The translations under genes and the position numbers were made by a program. 64,000 bases of DNA from Allodiplogaster sudhausi (taxonomy: Eukaryota > Nematoda > Chromadorea > Rhabditida > Diplogasteridae). This document shows, piece after piece, positions 24,428 through 36,640 of this stretch (positions are counted from its first letter, which is position 1; the number at the start of each line of letters is the position of its first letter). The notes beneath the pieces are model-generated. The model had not been told where the DNA came from. It saw only the letters and a program-made list of their open reading frames with translations, and made no database searches. Location: NCBI GenBank assembly GCA_945643635.1, contig CALZFC010000016.1, forward strand, positions 4,322,501-4,386,500, read 5' to 3'.

Positions 24428-24564
24428 ACATACATACCAAATCTGGCCCCTTCCTCTCTCTTGATGTAGATCCACATGGATGGCTAGGTCAGCTATAATT
24501 ATACTACTCCTCGCAAGATGGAGCTACTGCAGAAGTACATAAATCTCCGAGAGAATTTTAAAAT

Positions 24565-25066
24565 TAAAGAAGGGCGATCACCGAAAATACAGTAATGTGC
24601 GTTCAAACGTACAAATATTTCGAACGGAAGTCCGTTTAATTACTCAAAAATGTACGGTAGACTAGGAATGTGCGTATGTTTTTTGAAGCGGGTTGTTATT
24701 GCTGTTATACCAATTTGATAATGTTTTGCGTAACAAGAATTTATAAAAACATTTTCTAAAACAAATGAACCAAAAGGTGATAAAGCATTCACCATAACAA
24801 TTTCTTCAAATCCTTGTAATTTTATTTTCCCGCGATGGGTACGTGGCCGTGAAGTTGGGATTCTACCGATGGGTTCTGCTTTTTCCCTGGCACACCAATC
24901 ACAAATTCATTCAAAATTTGCATTTTAAAGTTCATTATACTTGAATATGGAACTTTCTTGTACATTTTCATATACATATTCTTTTTCTGCATGCCCCAGA
25001 CTATTCGAAAATAACTAAGATGGTTCATTTATCGTCAATGACTTTTCGGTGATCGCCCTCCTTTAA
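24565..25066. mobile_element. MITE with terminal repeats around AGGGCGATCACCGAAAA
   Basis: TTAAAGAAGGGCGATCACCG at 24565 is mirrored by CGGTGATCGCCCTCCTTTAA ending near 25066. About 500 bp, AT-rich, no coding capacity. Confidence 0.65.
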
Positions 25067-26288
25067 ACCACATTATCTCATGGTATTATTTCCAAAACAA
25101 ACCCGCTGGTACAAATGTATGAATTGTTCACCCTCCCCCTTTTCAAACTGGCAGTATTGTGCTTGGAAACGACTTGTATATAGATATTTTAGAGATGGCT
25201 TGTGGTTTTTTAACCAACTGATTTTATTTTTATATTTCAAACAGGCAGTACTGTACATTGCAAGGGATAATGCGATAGCCCGTATGTCTGCTGATACGAT
25301 TCCTACATCTATCACTTTCTTTTTTGCTCCAACATCCTCTCAGTCGTCTGCATCTCTTTCAGTGCCACGCTCTCTCGTTTCTTGTCATGTCTCTCGCATC
25401 TAAATTCTCTCATCTCTCTACATGGGTGACCTACCTGAAGTGCGAAAAAACAGAGATTGTAATAGGAGATGTAAAGAGAAAGAGGACGATAGAGAGTTAG
25501 GTAAAAGGGCATGTGAGAAAGAGAGAGAAAGAGAAAGAAAGAGAGAGAGAGAGGGAGAGAGAAAGAAAGGAAGAGAGAGAGAGAGAGATGGGATAGTGAG
25601 ACAGCCACAGTGAACGCCTGCCCGGACGATAAAGATAATGATAATGATAGCGGTGCGAGTTGCCATGCATAGATTATAGAAGATAAGAATTGTGAACGAG
25701 CTGGGAGAGCAGGTCGGGTTCATGTATGCAAAGAGAGAAGAGGGCATTGCCTCGGAATGTTTCTTATTATGACTCCAGCCGTGCTATTAATCTAGGAAGA
25801 AAAGTAAAACGAACTTTTGTTGAAACCTGAGTCAACAATAATCAGAACTTAAAGCATCTTTTGGGCGTTTTAGTATGGAAAATGGGAAAGATGCGTAAAG
25901 TTTCCTTCAAACTTTGTTCATGATACAAACCGTATCAATGTTGAAAGTTCGTTTACGTTTGGACATATGGAACGAGATAGTGTGCAAAACTGAGAGGGCA
26001 AAAGTGTGTAGAAGGCTGCTTACTTTCTTTTACACTGTTTTCGTCTCTCACTTTTACACACTATTGCATGGCAGAGACAAAAGATGATGCACTTTTAAAT
26101 GTGACACAACTATCAGCAAAGAACCAGTGGAATTTAAAGCAAGGTCGGCCTAGTAAATTTAGTTTCAAGGCAGCGGAAATTGTTTAGCCTCGACAGCTAT
26201 TCGATTTTCATGATATTCATTGTATCTCGATGTAAATTGTACACTTTTTACTTGTTATATCAGGCGAGTGTTGTGATTACAGGGCAGG

Positions 26289-29200
26289 ATGCCTAAGCAT
26301 CTTAAGGATGAAGAGAAGCAAGTGATTCTCAAAGAGATCGGAGACTTTAGCGAATACCTGATAGAGGGAAACAGCGGAAGGAAGGCGAACGCAAATGCAT
26401 CCCGTGATAATGCATGGGATACTGTCGTCAAGCGCGTCCGGCTGCATTTGAACAACGAAGAGATAACGGCGAAGCGCTGCCAGAGAATCCTGCGAGATTC
26501 TCTGGCAGCTATGAAGCAGTACTCTTCGGACGAGAGCCGGTATTATTGGTTGTTTGTTACTTAAGAGAGCCAATCTGAGAGACTCGAGCACGGGCATGTC
26601 GGGAACAAAATTTTTTTTTGATTTTTTATTCCTTCTAATGTCTTATGTAGCACCCTATAGAGATCCCAAAAAAATTGTTTTAAAAATTTTTTTCTGTTAT
26701 TTCACCATGGATATGCACCGAAACCCCAAAAAAAACTCAAATGATCATAACTTTGTTCGTTGTTGAGATATATTAATTTTGAACTGTTTATTCAATTCCA
26801 AATTGAAAGGCGCACAAAACTCGTGTTAATCACTTTTTAAAATATTTCATTAAAGACCTCATTTTGGAATTTTAATATTTCGAGTGGTGCATTTGGGGCA
26901 TAAAAACCCCCCATGTCAAAAAGCTGAAAGCACCACGTGAAAGAGCGACCTTTGTTACCCCTATTTAGATACATTTCATTCAGAAATCCGGTCCCCAATT
27001 TTAGAACATTTTGACTTGAAGAGCGCGAGTCGGTCAAAATGGCGCATTTTTCGACCGCCGAGGCACCGCGCAAGCGCATTCATCGATCCATAACTGCGGT
27101 CAATATTCTGTACAATTAGAAGGCTTAAAAAACTACTTTAAAAACATTTTCGCCTGTCGAAACATACATCATAAGAAAGAGGATGAAATTTTGTACAAGA
27201 TGAACCCTTTTCAATGGAATTGCATGCATACGATCTTTTGTTATAAGCCATAAGAGTAGTGCCAGTAGCGTCGCTGTCATTTTGCCCAACAATTCACATT
27301 TTAGGTTATTCGAATTAGAATATTCCAAATTCGAATTAGAATATTCCAATCATTTTTTCTACAGTTTTTCCATAAGGCCATGTTGTCCTAGTCTTATGGC
27401 TTATTACAAAAGATCGTATGTATGGAATTCCATTGAAAGGGGTTCGTCTTGTAGCAAATTTCATCCTCTTTCTTATGATATATATTTCGACAGGCGAAAA
27501 TGTTTTTAAAGTAGTTTTTTAAGCCTTCTAATTGTACAGAACGAAATTTCCCATATAAATTGAAACTTTTCAATAAAAGTATGTATGTAACATTAGAAGA
27601 TCTCCGTGAGATCTCTTAGATGATATACTTACGGTTTTGTAATATTGACATTGAACGCAGTTATGGATCGATGAATGTGCTTGCATGGTGCCTCGGCGGC
27701 CGAAAAATGTGCCATTTTGACCGACTCGCGCGCTTCAAGTCAAAATGTTGTAAAATTGGGAACCGGATTTCTGAATGAAATGTATCTAAATAGGGGTAAC
27801 AAAGGTCGCTCTTTCACGTGGTTCTTTCAGCTTTTTGACATGGGGGGGTTTTTATGCCAGAAACGCACCACTCGAAATATTAAAATGCCAAAATGAGGCC
27901 TTTAATGAAATATTTTTAGAAAGTGGTTTACATGAGTTTTGTGCGCCTTTCAATTTGGAATTGAATAAACAGTTCAAAATTAATATATCTCAACAAAGAA
28001 CAAAGTTATGATCATTTGAGTTTTTTTGGGTTTTCGGTGCATATCCATGGTGAAATAACAGAAAAAAATTTTTGAAACAATTTTTTTGGGATCTCTATAG
28101 GGTGCTACATAAGCCATTAGAAGGAATAAAAAATCAAAAAAATAATTTTGTTCCCGACATGTCTTGCCTGCTCGAACCTCTCAGAATGGCTCTCTTAAAA
28201 AATACTCGTGTGATTGTTACATCGTTCAGTTATCGGAATGAAACGGGCGGAGGAATCGATCAGGAACTAGAAGATTCCCTGAACGAGAGATACGAAGATT
28301 TCGTTCCGGCGGAGAAGGAGATGCTTGGCCGCTACAGGAGAACCGCGGCATTCTGCGGGATTAGCGACCGCGGCGAATCTGCAGTCCCACTCCATTCACA
28401 GGTTGTGGATCTTGCACTTTTCACTTTCCAATAGATGATGATGTTCCGAATAGTTTTATCTCATTCTACTGCATTTTAGAAAGCCTATTTTGCTTGTGGT
28501 TTATGTTCAAATTTAAGAACGAAACGCGGAAACGACTTCCCATTGAAGAGGACAACAGTGATGACTGCGCCATTCCAATGAAAAGCAGGAAGAAGGTGCT
28601 TGCTTTTTCAAGTTTTATTATTCTTACCAATTATTCCTCCCAATTGAAGGCTTTCCATGCTGCCAGTGACACGTTTTGTTTGGATGTAATTCTAGAAATG
28701 TTTCCATTTATCATGTGTCGAAGTACTTTGGGTATGAATTCATATCATAATACTTTATCGGTTTTTAAAAGGCTTTCATTCAGGATAAAGTGGTTGAAGT
28801 GGTGAAGAGGAGCGAATTCGAATCCTCCAGGCGCGTTTCAAGCACGCGGCGCGAAGGGCGCCAGGTGGGTTTCGCCGGAGTTGAGGTATTGGGGTTGAGA
28901 AATTGTTTTTTTTACGCATTAACATCACAATGCTTTTTTCGGCTTAACAAAAACTTTCATTTAGAATATTGAAATGACTGGAGAGAGGATGCGAGCTGGC
29001 CCGAACCGCGGCGAAGATTCGACACATCCGCACACGCGCTAAGCAATCCGCGCGGGCGGCGCCAGGTGGGCGGCGGCGGAATATTTGAGGTATTAAGGCG
29101 GAAAAAGTGCTGTTCAAGTATCTAGCACATTGGCTAAACCTGAGTTAATGATAACATCCTTATTTTGTTTAGGAGTGTAACCAGGATCGGCCCCGACCAA

Positions 29201-29428
29201 ACAACCCAGGAAACAAGGAGTTTCCTCGACCTGAGCTGCGCCCCAACTTTCTGGTATGCACCATGCATTTGCTTTCTTTTAAGCCAATATTCCCCACCAA
29301 AATTAGGTTAAAAATTAGAATTATTAGAAATTAGAAAAATTAGGTTAGACGAAGACGACGCGGGCTCCTTCGTTGACGTTGTTGGAAATTCCTCTGTCTC
29401 AGAGTCGAGACGATCATCTCTCCTGTAG
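26289..29428 (+). CDS. Harbinger 1 ORF1: Myb/SANT-like DNA-binding protein (one in-frame stop in my model)
   Basis: Exons 26289-26539, 28230-28401, 28518-28595, 28784-28864, 28965-29065, 29173-29253 and 29344-29428 join in phase for 282 codons plus stop. Residues 1-83 form the Myb/SANT-like region (EEKQVILKEI...AWDTVVKRV...QRILRDSLAAMKQ), followed by YRNETGGG as in such proteins, then a charged low-complexity tail with coiled-coil potential. In Harbingers this protein binds element DNA and helps bring the transposase to the nucleus. An in-frame TAA at 29040-29042 (codon 220) either ends the protein early or marks decay. Exons 4 and 5 end in similar sequence (GGCGCCAGGTGGG), suggesting an internal duplication. 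Its first 251 coding nt match the length of exons 1+2 of the second Harbinger, which has an extra intron there. Confidence 0.65.
26565..28194. mobile_element. TTAA-flanked foldback element inside an intron of Harbinger 1 ORF1
   Basis: Ends are GAGAGCC and GGCTCTC, flanked by TTAA at 26561-26564 and 28195-28198, a piggyBac-type target duplication. The two halves are mirror images through the centre near 27310 (e.g. the same 70-residue reading frame appears on the minus strand at 27079-26837 and on the plus strand at 27675-27896). Without it the intron would be about 56 nt (26540-26560 plus TTAA plus 28199-28229). Confidence 0.85.
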
Positions 29429-29755
29429 CTGTTAGGAATAGAGGTTTAGAAAGTTAGTGCTTAGTTTACTTAAAGGATATACAAGAGTATATTTATCTTA
29501 TAATAATTGCATAGCATTTCTAAATTTTTGCTCATAGCAACTTGCCCAAGCTGTTCAGTTCCATTTATGGAAATAGCTTAGAGTTTCTATTGAAGAGTAT
29601 AGTTAACATAGTATAGTTACCATAGCTGTCTGTGCCTTATCAATTCTACCGTACCCTAGGATGTATCGTACTCATAATTAGTTGGCGAACCAAACTTTTG
29701 CGAGATGTACACTGCTTTATTTCTAACATGGCATAGTAACGATATTTAACAAGTC

Positions 29756-30749
29756 TCACAGATTATTAGTCATATAAATTCGCGGGTCCACACCAAGGGG
29801 AGGATGGGCCATCCTGGCAATGCGGGGAGCAGGGATTGGGTATCCTCCTGTTATGTTCGTGATGATGTAGTTGTGTAGTATGACGCATGCCATGATGTAG
29901 TTAACCGCTTCCTGTGGCTGTACCCGAAGTTGTACGCGGAGACAGCCAAAACGTCTCTTGAGCATTCCTATGGCCTGTTCCACCAGAACTCGGGTATGTC
30001 GGTGCTCTCTGTTGAATTCCTCCTCGGCTTGGTTTTGAGGGGTTCTATATGGGGTTACCACAAAGCCATTACAAGCGAAACCCGAGTCACCCAAAACTAC
30101 GTAGCCAGGTGGGATGGAGCCTTGTGACTGTGCGTCAGCAAGTAGAGACTGTCTGTAGATGTATGCGTCATGACACGATCCAGGGAATCGTGCATTGCAG
30201 TAGATGATCCGTCCAACAGGATCGCAGACTAGAAGTACATTGATCGCTGTCCAGCCTTTTCGAGTCCTGTACTGCCACGGGTTTTCCTGAGGGGCCATGA
30301 TAGGAATGAGAGTTCCATCCATCAACCCGATCACATCTGTAATATTTGCATTTGCTGACATTATCATGGTTCCTGTGGTACGGTAGAACTATTAGATGGG
30401 TACTATAGTCTTGTGCCTAAAGCTTGTCTTGTTATCCATTGGTTGTTATTACAAGATTGTTAATCTAATGTTTGTTAATTTAATAAATTTCTTGATCTTT
30501 AATGATTTACTGCCAAAACGAGACCGCCTGGCGAAAGCCGATGCTGCGCCAGCACAATACCGGTGACTAGTGAGTGGGAAGCGGACGTGTTCATCCCAAA
30601 GAGTCTGCATTCCTTCTAGTGTACGGTCGAGAATGTTGGCTACAGTGGACTGGCAGCATCCAAATAAGTCGGCTATTACAGACTGCGGTGCATTGGTGAA
30701 GAGTGTCCGCAACATGAGAAGAACCTTGTAGAGTGTTAATCTTCATCAT

Positions 30750-30780
<31 letters not shown>

Positions 30781-31144
30781 TTCTCTCTCTCGCTGTCCAC
30801 ACAATCTCTATCCTCTCTCTCTCTCTCTCTGTCTCTCCCTCCCACTTTCTCTCCGCTCGTTCTCTCTCGCTCTCTTTCTCTCTCCCTCTGTCCAGCAGAT
30901 TCGCGAATTCCCTAGAAAAATGTCTTGCTTATGCCTGGTTGGTTGGCGTGATGGCCCAGTCGCCGAGACTGTAGTGATTAAGAGCAGTGGCAAGCTCTTG
31001 TACCAATTCTCTGACTCGCGCAGGTCTCATTCGGAAGCGAAGATGCAGAAGCCTATCATTGGGGGAGTAGAAAAGCATCGGCTGCTGACGAACATAGGGG
31101 AGATTCGGCTGTCGATGCCGAATGGGCATCAATAAGTTGTTCAT
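29756..31144 (-). CDS. Harbinger 1 DDE transposase (HARBI1-like), 334 aa
   Basis: Exons 31144-30935, 30724-30511 and 30336-29756 join in phase to 334 residues, normal for the family. Exon 1 holds the N-terminal region. Exon 2 holds a helix-turn-helix (NAPQSVIADLFGCCQSTVAN). Exon 3 holds the nuclease core: first Asp in VIGLMDGTLIP, second Asp in VVLGDSGF, Glu in VLVEQAIGMLKRRF. The reaction is cut-and-paste transposition with 3-bp duplications. Intron 1 has a GC donor (CAG|GCATAAG) and is mostly (GA)n on the gene strand; the other introns are GT-AG. The start ATG at 31144 was chosen by alignment with the second Harbinger. No disruption seen, so it may be active or recently active. Confidence 0.9.
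30745..30895. repeat. (CT)n microsatellite in transposase intron 1
   Basis: Lies entirely between transposase exons 1 and 2. Confidence 0.9.
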
Positions 31145-31583
31145 GGTTCTCAAAAATGAAAAATGGCAACTCAACTTATAGCAGATACATACGAAAGAAA
31201 ACATGAAAGTAACTGTTCATGAAATTCGCTTGTTAAAAAATGAGAGAAAACTTGTGTCAACTTTCACTCCGGAATCTAAAGCAACTTTTGCTGAAATGTT
31301 CATGAACTTTTTGTGAAACTGGCACCAGTTTTGGCTAGATTAATAGCACGGCAGATCTATTATATTCTACTTGAGTGAGCATCCCCTTTCTCTCTCTCGC
31401 TCCCTCTCTCTCTCTCTCTGTCTATCTCTCTCTCTCTCTCTCGCTCTCACTCGTACATCGCAACGAAATGGACCATATTCTGTTCTCTGTGCTCATCACA
31501 CAAGCACTGGATACAACAATAAGTTGATATGTATGTACATGACAATAAAAGTAATTAATTAATTACTTTTAGTGTGTCATACA

Positions 31584-33044
31584 ATGACCTCGTCTGCCCT
31601 TCTCGCGACGCTCTCTTCACTCCTCCTTCTGGCAATCACGACGAATGCCTTTGACATTGGTTGGTGGCATTAATAAAATGTAAAAACAAATAACTTTTAT
31701 TTTTTTTCCAATGAACCTTCTTAGGCTTGTGAATAAATCTAAATTTTAAAAATTATTTCCAATGCAACCTTATTGCTAGCCTAAATGATAATGTTGACGG
31801 ACAGCAACAACAGTTGCTGAAATAGAATAATAATTACTATATATTATTGCGAGTGACAAATATGGCGATGCAAAGTTGTTTTAAACAATGACTATTTTAT
31901 TTTATCTGTTAAAAAAATAAAAAAATAAAAAAAAGAGATTATTGATTCAAGACTCACTGGTCACCAAGGTAGCCGAAACTTGTTGCCCAAACGCGACGGA
32001 ATCGTGCTGGAAGAAGGTTAGTCGACGGCACGTTTTGGCAACTTGCCAAGCCATATCATTAATTAGTTTTTTTTGTTGTCTGTATCCGGTGATAACAGTT
32101 TACTTTTTACAGTCTCCTTTCAAGAATGACGGTAATTATTAACTGAAGAAATATAACAATTCTTGAGTTACTATTCGATTTACTGTGGGGAAAGAGAATA
32201 TTAATTCAAATATACATAATATAATGATTTTAAACATTAATTGTAGATAATTAAGGTGATCAAATTCGGCCTGCCGCTGAAATGCGAAAAGGAGATGAGC
32301 ACGACAGAGGTCGACAAGATCAATAACTGCATTGGGAGCGAGATTGCCAAGGAGTATTTTAGGACGGTGATCATCGAAAGTAAGAGAGAGCAAGAGAGAG
32401 TGAGAGAGAGTGAGAGAGACAGAGAGAAAGTGAGAGAGAGTGAGCGAGAGAGAGAGAGAAAGAGAGGGAGAGAGATGGAGAGAAAGAGGCAAAGAGAGAC
32501 AGAGAGAAAGACAGAGAGTGCAAATTTAGGCTGTATGTATCCTCTCTTACTTTCCCGCTCTCAACTCCGAACACGCCTCAAGATGAAGAAGCACCTATGG
32601 ATCGAGACATGTGGTTCGTACGTAGCAGCGTGAACAGAATCCTCTACTAGACATCTTACTCATATCTCATGGTGTTCCGTTGGCAAACAGTGATATTCAC
32701 CCATTCACCCACTCACCCATTCATTTTACCCACATTTACCCAAATAGTAAAAACCATAGTGATTTTGCCTGCCAATTAGGTGAATGCTGGGTAAATTTTG
32801 GGTGAATGGGTAAATATTGTTCCTTCGCTACAGAAACATCCAGTTCGGAATAACTTATATCGCGTTTTAGTAGGTAAAGAACAACTTGGAATGAATTTTC
32901 CTTTCCATTTGTCGTCACAATCATTTATTTTATGTCAATAAATACTCTGTTCCGTTGTCCCTTTCTAGATTCCGTATGCTGCTCCTTCTGCATTCACGGC
33001 GTCAACGATCCAGCGGTGGTGTTAGTTACTATTCTCTCTCTTTA

Positions 33045-33090
<46 letters not shown>

Positions 33091-33770
33091 CCACTCTTTT
33101 TCTTTTCCCCCTCACTTTTCATTGCTCTTTGTACACTTGTAAGGTCATAATTTGAAGTGAATAATTTAGTTTCTCTCTTTCTCTATCACACTCTCTCCCT
33201 CTCTATATCAACTCTTCTCTCTCTCTCTCTTTCTCTCTCTCATTCTCTTTCTCTCTCTCTCTCCCAATCTATATCAACTCTTCTCTCTCTCTCTCTCTCT
33301 CTCTATCTATTTCTCGTTCTCTCTCTCTTGCTCTCTCTCTCTTTCTCTCTCTCTCTCTCACTCTCTCTCTCTTCAGCTGCCTCTCGCGTTGCTTCGTCGC
33401 CCTCTCAACTCCGGGCCCGAATGCATTTAAGCAAATGCAAGCGACTCGCGAGTGTGAGAGCCACAATCTCGCGGCCAATGTACGTAATCTGTCAACGAAT
33501 CCACCAGATGTGTTACTTACAACAAATCAATCATACTCTGTTATTTCTGTAGTTTAGCTACATATCTTTATCTCATTGTTTCTCTCGTTTTTTCGTTCTC
33601 TCTTTCACTCTCTCTCTCTCTCACTCTCACTCTCTCTCGCTCTGTCTCTCTTTCCCTTTATCTCTGATTTTATCTTTACTTTCTCTTTCTCTCGTTCATC
33701 TTTCTCTCTCTTTCAATGTGTCTGTCCTCCTTCATTAACCTCCATCTCCCTCTCTCTCATTTTTCCACTT

Positions 33771-33807
<37 letters not shown>

Positions 33808-33848
33808 CGCTCTCTCGGTCTCAGTCACTCTGTTTCTATCTCTCACTC

Positions 33849-33899
<51 letters not shown>

Positions 33900-34039
33900 A
33901 GCGCCTCTTCAGCGCGTGCCACCTAGAGCGTCGCTTCCCTCCCGGCTTGCATGACAACATCGAGGCGGAATGCATGCGGATGACATCGAAGAGAAATGGT
34001 CAGCAGTACATGAGAGAGAGGATCATCAAGAGGATCTGA
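31584..34039 (+). CDS. Cysteine-rich secreted protein, copy A, 185 aa (intact)
   Basis: Six exons join in phase with no stop: 31584-31659, 31952-32016, 32256-32379, 32969-33020, 33377-33479 and 33902-34039 (TGA). Residues 1-22 are a classic signal peptide (MTSSALLATLSSLLLLAITT). The mature part has about 13 cysteines in clusters: AETCCPNATESC, LPLKC...NNCI, NSVCCSFC, VCLSRC, RECE, SACH, EAEC, and a basic tail ending RERIIKRI. Two broken relatives lie at 47652-51192 and 57832-62372 with the same exon lengths. The CC...C...C...C spacing in the second half faintly recalls nematode DB modules, but I do not recognise the family. Likely exported and disulfide-bonded. Compared with copy C it lacks the Cys that opens exon 6 (CFNEC becomes RLFSAC). 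Introns are packed with (GA)n after one donor and (CT)n before two acceptors. Confidence 0.75.
32380..32525. repeat. (GA)n microsatellite directly after the exon 3 donor of copy A
   Basis: GTAAGAGAGAG: the repeat begins within the donor consensus itself. Confidence 0.9.
32683..32823. mobile_element. Short MITE-like inverted repeat in intron 3 of copy A
   Basis: AACAGTGATATTCACCCATT at the left is mirrored by AATGGGTAAATATTGTT at the right; the interior repeats ACCCATTCACCC. Confidence 0.55.
33025..33376. repeat. (CT)n microsatellite filling intron 4 of copy A
   Basis: CT runs follow the exon 4 donor and run into the exon 5 acceptor (CTCTTCAG). Confidence 0.9.
33580..33901. repeat. (CT)n microsatellite filling intron 5 of copy A
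   Basis: Runs directly into the exon 6 acceptor (CTCTCTTTCCAG) and serves as an expanded polypyrimidine tract. A (GA)n run follows the stop codon at 34040-34135. Confidence 0.9.
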
Positions 34040-34566
34040 GGAGAGCGAGAGGAAGAGAGAGGAAGAAACAGAGAGAGAAAGAGAGAGAGAGAAAGAGAGA
34101 GAGAGAGCGAGAGAGAGGGCGAGAGAGAGAGAGCTCTGTCTCTCAATCCCCTGCATTCTCTCTCTCGCTCACTCTATGTGGTTGTATGAAAGGGGGAGCC
34201 GCTCAACGAAGCAACTTATGAACAATACTTCTTATAGATTCTCTTGTAACATGGCTGTGAACCGAATCGTCTGCTCGAACTCGCATCGTACACCTTTCCA
34301 GTGTCTTCATTCGCCACAACAACATCCAGTTCGGAATCACTTATGTCCCGTTCTAGCAGAGAACTTGTTTTTTTTTACATTCACCCAATCGTAAAGAGAA
34401 GAGAAAGGTCTCCGTTACTAAAAAAAAAATCCTGAAGCAAAGAATGATTGAATTTGCCGTTCCAAGTGTTGTCACATTCATTTATTTTTTGTCGTTTCGA
34501 TAAATAAATATGTATATAGTATGCCCGAATCTGGAAGAACAATTGTCCATTAGACCTCACTCACAA

Positions 34567-35112
34567 GGGAAACATCTAAGCATAAGGTGGCGGATTTTGA
34601 TCGCACCTGTCTAGATCGATAGTCCAAGTCGAGAAATGATGATAACCATTTTCACTTTTTCCTAAATGGCCTCCGGCGATTTTATATTGATTTTTCAAGT
34701 TTGCATAAAATCGAGGAATTTAGTGGCTTTAGCAGTGTCAATGTCTGGCTTTAGCATCATTCGGTTGAAATGTTTTGCTACGGGTACCATTCTTCCACTC
34801 CCACGCCAGAGGTCGAACTTCATAAAAAAAAATTTTTTTTCGTGTAAATTCATTCCAGGGTGGTTTTCGACGAGGGGAAAACGAATATCATATTCATTTC
34901 TTTCTATGGCTTGGCTTGGCCAACCACCATGGCAAAGTGAGAATCTTACTTCTCCAACCTTGCCTAACTAAAAATTAATTTTTAAAAATCAATATAAAAT
35001 CGCCAGAGGCTATTTAGGAAAAATTGAAAATGCCAGAATCATTTTTTCGACCGTAGTAATCGATCTGGACATATGCGATCAAAATCCGCCACCTTACGCT
35101 TAGATGGTTCCC
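34567..35112. mobile_element. MITE with ~120-bp terminal inverted repeats
   Basis: GGGAAACATCTAAGCATAAG at the left end is mirrored by CTTACGCTTAGATGGTTCCC at the right. The similarity runs inward about 120 bp through GGTGGCGGATTTTGATCGCA and GGCGATTTTATATTGATTTTT. No coding function. Confidence 0.75.
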
Positions 35113-36640
35113 TCGTCAGACTATGTAAACGAGAGAAGGGCAAACAACTGATGAAGGGCGGTCATTGCCTTCTTGGCGCTGGTTAAGTGATGAGCCGGGA
35201 TATAAGGAGATTGTTGTTGAGATCGTTGATCAGCTTCTCTCTATGGCTGGTAACCTCTCGGACTCCGGATGATGCCGTTACTGTCTCCACTGAAACCCCC
35301 CCCCCCCCTCCCCAGCCTTCGCTTTAGCTCTCGCCCTACCTGTTCAGCGAATCGGCCTTGCAGTCATAACGTGTTTTTCTCGATGTTAAAAATATGGACA
35401 CAACAGCTCCAAGCTCCTCTGGATAAATTAGCTTTCTACAAAAAACATTCTTAAATTAATTCTTAATTTAGATGCGAAAAAATTAAACTCTTTGATTAAT
35501 ACCAAAACTTAGATTTTTTTATAGTATGTAACTACCGCTAGTAAGGGTGCCCTGAAAAGTGTAATAAATTAGACATGATGAGATGAGGAAATAGTAAATT
35601 ATATGTCACTAAGATATGGTTCTGAAACTATCACGCACTTCTGCCTGGCAAAATCTGGAATCTCCCCAAAAGTGTCCTTATTGTTAGATTAAATGGGATC
35701 ACTTTGCAGTGTTTCTTTCGAAAACCCGCGATCTCGTGTACAAATGCAATTTTTTTTTTCAGAGCACCGCATACCGTATTCATCGACGGTCCAAGTTAGA
35801 AAATGATAAAAATTATTCTGCTTTTATAGGTTAGAGGATCTGTTGTTTATTGATGTAGATGAATAAAAGAATTTAGAATGAAGATGTAAAAAAATTTGAA
35901 GGAAAAAACAGATATTGAAGAATAGAACTTTACATTTTTCTATCATTGCTCCCTTTTAAGTGCAATAATATTTTTGGATTACCAAATATTTCTATCAGCT
36001 TACCATTCACATTCACACTTACCATTTTGTTCTTGCTATATCACTTCACCATTTCTTCCTTTCCTCACTTACTCCTCCCTCGGCCATGCAGAGTGGTTGG
36101 CTCTTTCGCTCTGCCAAACTTCGCCCCTGCCATACTAACAAACTACTTACCAAGTTTGTCATTTGATATTGAGATTGCCATCATTTTTTTTATTCGCATT
36201 ATTTATATCTTCTTCAATATTTCATCTGCAAGGATTTCGAGTTTATTTTTCAGAACAAACGAAGATTTTTTGCGCAAACAAGTTAAACAATAATAATTTT
36301 GAAGAATAACAACATTGTATTTTGGTTAAAAAAAAAACAATTTTTTTTACCAGACATAACTTCGCCTCTCACCCGCCTCGCCAGCTTCTCCTCTCGCCCT
36401 CGCGCTCCTCTCCCTCTCTCAGCTTTTCCTCCTCCCCTCGGCCCTTCTCCTCCGCCCCCTCAGCTGTCTCCTCCGGTCTCTTCTCGCACGCTCTCGACAT
36501 TCCGATTCGGCCAGACTTCCTGCGAGATGATACGGTTTCTTTTCTCTTTCAACTACATTTTAAAAATATTAATGTTTAAAATCATTCATTTTTTCTTTAA
36601 ATTACGATTAAAAAGAACAAAATTAATTAACATATTTGCA
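35113..36640. other. Intergenic stretch with no confident gene
   Basis: Contains a 13-nt C run at 35296-35308, AT-rich sequence, and at 36360-36530 a pyrimidine-rich stretch whose end (CCAGACTTCCTGCGAGATGATACGGT) also occurs before the truncated ODC copy (21360-21385), so it is the shared upstream or first-intron region of the ODC copies. Confidence 0.5.

Larger units (their letters stand above)
22430..25620. repeat. Segmental duplicate of 55930-57450, enlarged by insertions
   Basis: Collinear similar blocks: 22450-22500 with 55945-56010; 22795-22930 with 56140-56460 (shared CATGCTGAGAAGTG-like, CGGCCARTTC and CCTCATTTT blocks); 22975-23120 with 56517-56720; 25320-25420 with 57340-57440 (shared GTCTGCRTCTCTTTC and CTCTCATCTC). 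(GA)n tracts at 22500-22745 and 25490-25595. The foldback 23131-24427 and MITE 24565-25066 are extra in this copy. Confidence 0.6.
25779..31351. mobile_element. PIF/Harbinger DNA transposon 1, complete
   Basis: Perfect 17-bp terminal inverted repeats (CCGTGCTATTAATCTAG at 25779-25795, inverted at 31335-31351) are flanked by CAG on each side (25776-25778, 31352-31354), a 3-bp duplication of the CWG type known for this superfamily. It carries ORF1 (Myb/SANT-like, plus strand) and the DDE transposase (minus strand), converging near 29.4-29.8 kb. A 1.63 kb foldback is nested in an ORF1 intron. Confidence 0.9.

Noticed and set aside
33157..33926. Long Ser/Leu-rich open frames
   Set aside because: They are translations of (CT)n microsatellites inside introns of the secreted gene; the same applies to similar frames near 3.7, 4.3, 9.7, 42.1, 50.4, 55.5 and 62.1 kb.
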